NCBI GenBank assembly: GCA_009746045.1
Contig: RPFO01000041.1
Span: forward strand, 9,330,468-9,394,467
Origin: Mesostigma viride
Lineage: Eukaryota > Streptophyta > Mesostigmatophyceae > Mesostigmatales > Mesostigmataceae
Direction of reading: 5' to 3'
Length of the DNA stretch: 64,000 nucleotides
Of this stretch, positions 52,133 through 58,692 are shown piece by piece. The number at the start of each line of letters is the position of its first letter. Position 1 is the stretch's first letter. The translations under genes and the position numbers were made by a program. The notes beneath the pieces were generated by a model. It worked only from the letters and a program-made list of their open reading frames with translations. It did not search any database and was not told the DNA's origin.

Positions 52133-53419
52133 ATGGCATCTGACGGTTCTTGGTACAACCGCGCTATTCCCAAAACGATGCAATACATCGTAAAGGCTCT
52201 CGGCCAGCACTCGACGTCCCGTGTGCAATTGTCCACTCTGTCCGCGAACTCGGGCATTAAGCAGGGTTCGGTTGTGGCTGTCCGACTTCCGACTAGCGGA
52301 TTTGCCGATCTTCACAGTTTCGCCATGTACTTCAATGCGTCCCAGGCGGCTACGACCGGGTTCTGTAAGTTTCCTAGATACACTTCGTCGCTGATCAGGC
52401 GTTTGGAGGTATTGGTCGGCGGCCAGAGCGTTGACTCCATCAACGATTATCATCAGCTGTATCGGACCCTGCTTACTGTTCACGGCGGAGTCGGTCATGA
52501 CAACGCCCAAGCACCGTCAGGGTGGTCCGTGGACAACACCACCGACGTCGCACTGACAGACAGGGATGACGCGGCTAAGGCCAAGCACACGAACATTCCT
52601 GGAGTGATCGACAACTGGCTCGGGTTCCTCTCTGGCGACCCTCGCGTGATCGATCTCAGTCTTTTCCCTCCGATCGAGATCCGGATTACGTTGATGGATG
52701 GGAGTGTCATGATCCCCGGAGCGGCGGTGGCGGCTGCGGGGGGCGCCGCTGCCGTCCCAGCCTGTGCCGGCCCCGGGTTTCAACTGGACCATATCCACTT
52801 CTCGATCGATACGTACAGGTTCCAGGAGGACGTGGTCTCCCAGGTCTTCGCGTCCAGGCTGGCGGAGGGCGGGACGCTGCCGTTTCGCTGGAAGACGTGG
52901 CAGAGTACGAAGCAATCTGCCAGTGCCGCTCCGTACAGCATTAAGGCGACCCTCTCTTCTGCATCCGCGAGCAAACTCCTCGCCATCCAAATCGACCCTG
53001 CCAAGGATGTCGCGAACGGAGCCGGTGATATCATGTTCGACCACGCCGCTATCGACAAGGACGTCAAGTTTCAGTTCGATATTAACGGGTCTCACCAGTC
53101 TCCCGCGTATCGCATGGGCGTGACAGAGGCGTGGACTAACCTGGTGAGCGCATTCAACGACCAAGGGAACTCGCTGTCGTGCGCCAAGGACAAAATTACA
53201 CCCGAAACCTGGCGAGACAAGTATTTCGTCATGGCCTGTCACCTGAACATGCCAGGCGCGGGGTCCGAGTACCAGAGCGGTCTCGACCTTCGCGGGACTG
53301 CGGCGGTCGTCACCCTTCGCGTGGATGGAGCGGGCGCGGCGTGTACCTCGTACTTGTTTTGCGAGCTCGAGGCCAAGATGGACGTTGGCGCCGGGCGGCA
53401 GGCGGCCGTGTATCTGTAA
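52133..53419 (+). CDS. PLV major capsid protein (double jelly roll)
   Basis: 428 residues, ATG 52133 with GGTATAC 9-15 nt upstream. Builds the pseudo-hexameric capsomers. Family-like signature: FPRYTSSLIRRLEVLVGGQ, followed by SINDYHQLYRTLLTV (about residues 78-115), then DLSLFPPIEIRITLMDGSVM (about 180-200). The C-terminal part (DKYFVMACHLNMPG, VVTLRVDGAG, and the LEAKMDVGAGRQAAVYL end) fits the second jelly roll. Frame intact and length normal. It places the element with Tetraselmis-virus-like PLVs more than with virophages (inference). Confidence 0.88.
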   Translation: MASDGSWYNRAIPKTMQYIVKALGQHSTSRVQLSTLSANSGIKQGSVVAVRLPTSGFADLHSFAMYFNASQAATTGFCKFPRYTSSLIRRLEVLVGGQSVDSINDYHQLYRTLLTVHGGVGHDNAQAPSGWSVDNTTDVALTDRDDAAKAKHTNIPGVIDNWLGFLSGDPRVIDLSLFPPIEIRITLMDGSVMIPGAAVAAAGGAAAVPACAGPGFQLDHIHFSIDTYRFQEDVVSQVFASRLAEGGTLPFRWKTWQSTKQSASAAPYSIKATLSSASASKLLAIQIDPAKDVANGAGDIMFDHAAIDKDVKFQFDINGSHQSPAYRMGVTEAWTNLVSAFNDQGNSLSCAKDKITPETWRDKYFVMACHLNMPGAGSEYQSGLDLRGTAAVVTLRVDGAGAACTSYLFCELEAKMDVGAGRQAAVYL

Positions 53420-53449
53420 TAATCTCTGATTGTAACTGTATAGCGCCCG

Positions 53450-53620
53450 ATGGAGTACCTTAAGGATCCGAGATACGTAGCGAATCCGTTTAGTAGAGTC
53501 ACATTGATCTTCGATACCCCTGCGATGGTCGATAAAGGTCTGGCGATTGGATTGCCGGCTAGGAAAGGTCCGCTGATGGAACCGAGATTTCAGTACCCGT
53601 TGCCAACCTCAAAAAAATAG
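53450..53620 (+). CDS. PLV small ORF, 56 residues, between MCP and fibre
   Basis: ATG 53450 to TAG 53618-53620, starting MEYLKDPRYVANPFSRVTLI. A TATAG box sits 8-11 nt upstream (53439-53443). Pro/Arg-rich, no motif recognised. It fills the gap between MCP and fibre exactly. Own promoter-like box and compact spacing (30 nt to the next gene) argue that it is real. Confidence 0.6.
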   Translation: MEYLKDPRYVANPFSRVTLIFDTPAMVDKGLAIGLPARKGPLMEPRFQYPLPTSKK

Positions 53621-53649
53621 TGTCAGCTAGTTTGTAGTATATCAGCAGC

Positions 53650-55329
53650 ATGTCTTTCGATTACGGTGTATGTCCTGCTTTGATTAATAAAAAGAAGCGC
53701 ATCGTCGCGCCTTCCATAACATTAACGACCACAACCGGAACATATCCTAGCGCGTCTCCAATTACAGTTACAGCGACGTTCAGCCAGCCGGTCACTGGGT
53801 TCGCCTTAGACGATATCGTCGTAGTCAACGGGGCCATCGCCAGCCTGACGGGCAGCGGGGCGTCGTACACCTTCCAAGTGACGCCAACGACCGCATATTC
53901 GCCGACTACAGTAGGCGTCGGAGCAGGGGTAGTGGTTAACTTGAAGGGTGCACGGAACAAAGCCTCGACTCCATTGGTCTTCACGTACTCACCCCCTCCA
54001 ACGGTGACCCTCGCGACGACCGCGGGCTCGACGCCATCCTCGACACCCGTGGACGTGACCGCCACGTTCAGCAGGTCCGTCACGGGGTTCTCTCTGGGCG
54101 ATATCACGGTGACAAACGGGACAGCCGCCAACCTGACCGGCAGCGGGACGTCGTACGCCTTCCAGGTGACGCCGACGACCGCTTACACCGCCACGAGTGT
54201 CAATGTGGGCGCTGGAGTTGTCGCGGACGCTTCGATGGGAACCGCCAACGCGGCTTCCAACACACTGTCATTCACGTATTCCCCTCAGCCCACCGTCACG
54301 CTGTCGACATCCGCGGGGTCCACTTCCGCCTGGAGTTTCATATCCGCGACGGCGACTTTCAGTCGAGCAGTGACCGGTTTTGCATTGGGCGACATCACGG
54401 TGACAAACGGGACAGCTTCCAATTTGGTAGGCAGCGGGGCGTCGTACACGTTCAACGTGACGGCGACGACGGCCAATTCCGCCACGTCCTTCAGCATCGG
54501 CGCAGGGGCCGCGACAGACACAGTGTCCGGGACCGGCAACTCAGCTTCGAACTCGCTATCGTTCACGTTTACCCCATACAACCCCGCCACCGATTCGGCC
54601 CTGTATGCGTGGTACGACCCAACGGACTCTTCGACGCTCTACAGCAACACAAATTTTACCACACTCGCCACGACTTCGGTACGGGGTATGAAAGACAAGA
54701 AGGGGACCCAGCACTTACTGTGCTTCACCACCAATGCGCCGACCATCGACAACACTAGCTTAAATTCTAAGCAGTCTCTTCAATTCAGTTACAGTTTGCG
54801 TAACGGGCTCCAGAGCGATGGGTTTTTCTGGGGTCGTCCGCAAAATACTATGATCGTCGTCGCAAAATCAAACACCCCGAGTGTTTACCCTCGCGGGTCA
54901 GGTAGTAGCTTGAAAGGCCTCGTTGTCGGTGCTCAAAGTAATTACGGACTGGGCATCTGCAACAACTGCGACGATTACAAGTTTTATGCGCTTTTGGGTA
55001 CGGACGGAGCCACTCAACCGATCTGCACGAATGCAGAGTTTTACGACGGCCGGGCGCACGTGATGGCAGTGTCGTGTGACCTAGGAAGCACGCCAAAAAC
55101 GTCCATTACCAGATTTGATGGTAGAGATGGTGGGGCGTACACAGGTACGGCGGTACAGAATCCAGGAAGGATCTGTGTTGGCGCGGATATAGATTGGAGC
55201 ACTCGTAACTGGGACGGGTGGACCGGCGAGATCCTGATCTACAGCACCGCCAAGACCGCGGCCGAGCTCGAACAGATCCGAGGTTATCTAGTGCACAAAT
55301 GGGGCACGCCTGCCGCCATCCCAGCGTAG
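53650..55329 (+). CDS. PLV fibre/receptor-binding-like protein with three bacterial-type Ig repeats and lectin-like C terminus
   Basis: 559 residues, ATG 53650 with TATATC 7-12 nt upstream. After a short N-terminal anchor (FDYGVCPALINKKKRI) come three repeats of about 95 residues (about 22-115, 117-210, 212-305). Each has VTGF.L.DI.V.NG.....LTGSG.SY.F.VT, the pattern of bacterial Big-type Ig-like domains in adhesins. The C-terminal 250 residues (LYAWYDPTDSSTLYS ... GWTGEILIYSTAKTAAELEQ ... RGYLVHKWG) match a LamG/concanavalin-type carbohydrate-binding fold. Probable cell-attachment protein. The domain set looks bacterial or phage-like in origin (inference). Confidence 0.78.
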   Translation: MSFDYGVCPALINKKKRIVAPSITLTTTTGTYPSASPITVTATFSQPVTGFALDDIVVVNGAIASLTGSGASYTFQVTPTTAYSPTTVGVGAGVVVNLKGARNKASTPLVFTYSPPPTVTLATTAGSTPSSTPVDVTATFSRSVTGFSLGDITVTNGTAANLTGSGTSYAFQVTPTTAYTATSVNVGAGVVADASMGTANAASNTLSFTYSPQPTVTLSTSAGSTSAWSFISATATFSRAVTGFALGDITVTNGTASNLVGSGASYTFNVTATTANSATSFSIGAGAATDTVSGTGNSASNSLSFTFTPYNPATDSALYAWYDPTDSSTLYSNTNFTTLATTSVRGMKDKKGTQHLLCFTTNAPTIDNTSLNSKQSLQFSYSLRNGLQSDGFFWGRPQNTMIVVAKSNTPSVYPRGSGSSLKGLVVGAQSNYGLGICNNCDDYKFYALLGTDGATQPICTNAEFYDGRAHVMAVSCDLGSTPKTSITRFDGRDGGAYTGTAVQNPGRICVGADIDWSTRNWDGWTGEILIYSTAKTAAELEQIRGYLVHKWGTPAAIPA

Positions 55330-55358
55330 ATAGCCGGTTGAACTATTATCTCCCGTGA

Positions 55359-55871
55359 ATGTATAACGAAGCCATGGACTACCCGTATTTCTACCAAGTC
55401 ATTTTAGACTCTGGGAAGGCACAAGAGTTCGATGAAACGACCATGCGGGCCGTGTTTGTCGTAAAGCCAGACGCTAGGGCTCCTGTAATCGACGATACAT
55501 GGCGTGGAGGAGCACACGCGGCTTATCTGGCCAATGTCGAAGGCGCGGGCAATTACAAGACTATCGGAATAGTCTCGCCGGATTTTACGGGTGGGTCGCA
55601 CAACGTAAACGACGAGGTGGCGTTAGTGTCTGACGAATGCTACGGAACCGAGGCGACATCCTACAACATGATAAACGATCACAGCTATTTCAATCTCGAG
55701 AACCCATACCTGTTCCGAAACGGAGGGCGTTTGACTATGCGGATGGTTCATTTGGACCGCGGCTCGAGCGACGCTGACTACGAGTCGCCTGATGCCGCAG
55801 ACAGCTTTCTTGTCGTCCTCCGATTCGAGAAAATCCGCGGATTCGATTCGTGTAAATGCCATCACAAGTAG
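55359..55871 (+). CDS. PLV hypothetical 170-residue protein
   Basis: ATG at 55359 or in-frame 55374; ends TAG 55869-55871. Predicted beta-rich (RAVFVVKPDARAPVIDD; GRLTMRMVHLDRG) with CKCHH at the C terminus. Not recognised. Immediately follows the fibre gene, so a fibre cofactor or minor virion protein is possible. Confidence 0.6.
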   Translation: MYNEAMDYPYFYQVILDSGKAQEFDETTMRAVFVVKPDARAPVIDDTWRGGAHAAYLANVEGAGNYKTIGIVSPDFTGGSHNVNDEVALVSDECYGTEATSYNMINDHSYFNLENPYLFRNGGRLTMRMVHLDRGSSDADYESPDAADSFLVVLRFEKIRGFDSCKCHHK

Positions 55872-55967
55872 ACAGGATTAACGCGTAACGACTCAGTGTA
55901 AATAGTGTCTGTTATCGTATTTCGATTAATAAATTATCTTTACATGAATCTATAAAACGTTTCCAAC

Positions 55968-56345
55968 ATGTTCGTTACAATGAATGACATTCTCAATTGC
56001 ATCGAGGCCTGCAAACCGGGCAGTGGCGGGTACATCCAGAGCGGCACGCGGCGGTCCGTTAACGCCGCAGAAGTCGCGCGAGTTTCTTGCACCGTCGCCG
56101 GAAAGCCCGATCCGTACGAGGATAATTACAATCTCGAATTAGACCAACTAGACGATCCACGCATCTTCTCGTCGGCTGCTGTGTGCGCCTTGGAAGACGA
56201 CGCGACTCTGGACGAAATTATCAAGGCGTGCGAGGACTTGGTTGTTGTATCCATAATGGCCGGCTGCATCACCGGCAGACAATCCATTTCCTCGTCGACG
56301 TTTGACCAAGTGAAGGAACGACTGCAGCTCCTGAGAGGCGATTGA
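55968..56345 (+). CDS. PLV hypothetical 125-residue protein
   Basis: ATG 55968 with CTATAAAACG 8-17 nt upstream. Mostly helical, acidic; MNDILNCIEACKPGSGGYIQ at the N terminus and TLDEIIKACEDLVVVSIMAG in the middle. Not recognised. Last gene before the right palindrome (84 bp away). Confidence 0.6.
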   Translation: MFVTMNDILNCIEACKPGSGGYIQSGTRRSVNAAEVARVSCTVAGKPDPYEDNYNLELDQLDDPRIFSSAAVCALEDDATLDEIIKACEDLVVVSIMAGCITGRQSISSSTFDQVKERLQLLRGD

Positions 56346-56428
56346 CAACAAAGCCATCATCCAAGCGCGGTCAGTGATGCGGTGGGTTTGTGAGATTGTT
56401 TGCTTGTTTGTTGAGGGTTTGTGAGAGA

Positions 56429-56490
56429 GGGGGAAAATTGGCCAGAGAAAGATTAGCACTTCTATCAAATTATCTGGCCAATTTTCCCCC
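56429..56490. repeat. PLV right-end palindrome
   Basis: 18-bp perfect arms GGGGGAAAATTGGCCAGA and complement around a 26-nt spacer. Its spacer (ATTAGCACTTCTATCAAATTA) aligns with the reverse complement of the left spacers (ATTAGTACTATCTTCAAATT), so the ends are inverted relative to each other. Confidence 0.88.
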
Positions 56491-56660
56491 ATATGAGAAC
56501 CATGTCTCACATGTTAATGCAGGTATGGGTTTTGTGGGTGACCGGTGACAGACGCCAGCATTTCTATGACACCCTAAACCCCGCGACCACTGAGCCGGGG
56601 TTGGTAGGTGTCGGGAAGGAGTGGCTGCGATGTGACAGGTGTTAGTAGCAAACCAGAACC

Positions 56661-56878
56661 CCAATATTTTATCACTCAATTTATCACTCAGCCATCATCA
56701 CTCAAGAATGGCTCCCCGGTACCCCACACGGCCCCATCACTCAATGAGGGGTTATATATATTAAAAATATAATTACTTACAGCAGAGTGAAATCACTCAA
56801 ACCAAAACAAACGCCCAGCTAGAAACCTATATACAGAGCCATGTCAAAGCTCTATACTACGATAAGACCAATGGAAAC
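56661..56878 (-). mobile_element. 3' end of a non-LTR retrotransposon, inverted copy
   Basis: Reverse complement of 38009-38231 with few differences, including the TTGAGTGAT-type tail. 56491-56660 and 56879-57235 hold nothing else that I can support. Confidence 0.8.
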
Positions 56879-57235
56879 TATGATAAAACCAATGGGTTAT
56901 ATATATATATAAGTAACATTTAAACTCAGCCCAGTTTTGACGTCATTTCCAACTGAAAAAATTATTAATTAAATAATTCATTGATAAAACACGCGCTCCT
57001 ATTGGGGAGTCGCAGAGCACAATAATACATGTTAAAGTGCTTTTCATCCCTGTATGTTGCACGCTGGGATCTAAAGCTGAAAAATTTAAACTCACATCAA
57101 TAAGGCTAGTCTGAGTCTGAGTCATCAATTATGTGGGGAGGGCGGCGCTTGTGGCGCGGGGTCGCCTTCGCTTGCTTGCTAGCCGTGCCCCGGTGTGCGA
57201 CCTGCTTCGATCCGAACGCACTCTACTATCTCCGC

Positions 57236-57526
57236 CTAACCTCGCGCAGTCGAGTCGGGTGGCAGATTGGGTAACTCTACACCTGGGCATGCGCAAAGCG
57301 CAGCTCGCACCTCATCTAACCCTACTATTTCATCGTCCCCGTCTGTGTAGAGCACATGGACCATGTTGTGCTCCTTATTAAACGCCGTCACATGGGCATG
57401 ATACCGCTTCTCCCCTGAATTTGGGCCTGAAAATATCTTGCATACCGGGGTCCCCACCAACCATTCCGGCTCGTGCACGTCCATGACATGCGATTTGAAA
57501 AGTGCCATCGCCGTCTTCTCCGCCAT
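57236..57526 (-). CDS. Tudor-like domain protein, 96 residues
   Basis: ATG at 57526. The core VGTPVCKIFSG...YHAHVTAFNKEHNMVHVLYTD then GDDEIVGLDEVR follows the Tudor/Agenet-like pattern (hydrophobic-G-V....G.V..y......V.Y.DGD.E......EV). Such domains read methylated histones or other chromatin marks. It may be a complete small protein or the first exon of a larger gene. Its start faces the 109-bp array and, beyond it, the plus-strand PHD-finger gene. Confidence 0.6.
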   Translation of the reverse strand: MAEKTAMALFKSHVMDVHEPEWLVGTPVCKIFSGPNSGEKRYHAHVTAFNKEHNMVHVLYTDGDDEIVGLDEVRAALCACPGVELPNLPPDSTARG

Positions 57527-57581
57527 CGCTGATTCCGTTTTCTGTGCTTATTCCGTTTTCCCACCCCTCATGTTTCGCGCA

Positions 57582-58451
57582 CATACGAAAAGGACTTGAA
57601 TTTCCTTGCTAACAGGTCGGTCTCGGCAATTCATCTTGCATTCACTGGAATTCATTCATCGAAGCCCCGAGACTGCCCGTCCAGTCTGAACATACGAAAA
57701 GGACTTGAATTTCCTTGCTAACAGGTCGGTCTCGGCAATTCATCTTGCATTCACTGGAATTCACTCATCGAAGCCCCGAGACTGCCCGTCCAGTCTGAAC
57801 ATACGAAAAGGACTTGAATTTCCTTGCTAACAGGTCGGTCTCGGCAATTCATCTTGCATTCACTGGAATTCACTCATCGAAGCCCCGAGACTGCCCGTCC
57901 AGTCTGAACATACGAAAAGGACTTGAATTTCCTTGCTAACAGGTCGGTCTCGGCAATTCATCTTGCATTCACTGGAATTCACTCATCGAAGCCCCGAGAC
58001 TGCCCGTCCAGTCTGAACATACGAAAAGGACTTGAATTTCCTTGCTAACAGGTCGGTCTCGGCAATTCATCTTGCATTCACTGGAATTCACTCATCGAAG
58101 CCCCGAGACTGCCCGTCCAGTCTGAACATACGAAAAGGACTTGAATTTCCTTGCTAACAGGTCGGTCTCGGCAATTCATCTTGCATTCACTGGAATTCAC
58201 TCATCGAAGCCCCGAGACTGCCCGTCCAGTCTGAACATACGAAAAGGACTTGAATTTCCTTGCTAACAGGTCGGTCTCGGCAATTCATCTTGCATTCACT
58301 GGAATTCACTCATCGAAGCCCCGAGACTGCCCGTCCAGTCTGAACATACGAAAAGGACGAATTTCCTTGCTAACAGGTCGGTCTCGGCAATTCATCTTGC
58401 ATTCACTGGAATTCATTCATCGAAGACCCGAGACTGCCCGTCCAGTCTGAA
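57582..58451. repeat. Eight-unit 109-bp tandem array
   Basis: Units begin with CATACGAAAAGG at 57582, 57691, 57800, 57909, 58018, 58127, 58236 and 58345. The inner units appear identical. The first and last carry small changes (ATTCATTCATC; a short deletion after AAAAGGAC). The length is not a multiple of three. The array occupies most of the gap between two divergent genes. 58452-58692 is likely promoter/5' UTR of the next gene, with CpG-rich sequence. Confidence 0.93.
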
Positions 58452-58692
58452 CTTCATACTACCGTTGTACGAAATTCAGACTGCACGAACCTCGAGGATT
58501 GTCAATGAATGCCCATGATTTTTGAATGAACAAAGCACACTGACCGCCGTGTTTGCGCGCGCGCGGGTGGAGGTGCGTGCACTAGTCTGCCAAGAAAACA
58601 CTGCAGGGCATGCGCGCACGAACACAACGAGAACGTGCCAGCCTATGACGTCGTCGACGATGAAGTTCGTCGTCCGCTAAATTGTAGGGGAT

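Larger units (their letters stand above)
39277..56490. mobile_element. Integrated polinton-like virus (PLV), about 17.2 kb
   Basis: It encodes the hallmark set: double-jelly-roll MCP, penton-like minor capsid protein, A32/FtsK-type packaging ATPase, tyrosine recombinase, and primase-helicase. No PolB and no retroviral-type integrase were found, excluding a Polinton/Maverick. Gene polarity is divergent from a 38-bp gap at 46839-46876. The ends are marked by palindromes with core AAAATTGGCCAGA, inverted between left (39277-39341, 39475-39537) and right (56429-56490). No transposon interrupts the 17 kb although both flanks are full of them. One frameshift and one nonsense codon mean the provirus may be inactive as sequenced. 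Confidence 0.88.

Noticed and set aside
39277-56490. Polinton/Maverick or virophage identity
   Set aside because: No PolB or retroviral-type DDE integrase, and the capsid and recombinase features fit PLV better. Virophage placement would need a profile search.
57582-58451. CRISPR-like array
   Set aside because: The whole 109-bp unit is repeated without variable spacers, and the context is eukaryotic. It is an ordinary tandem repeat.
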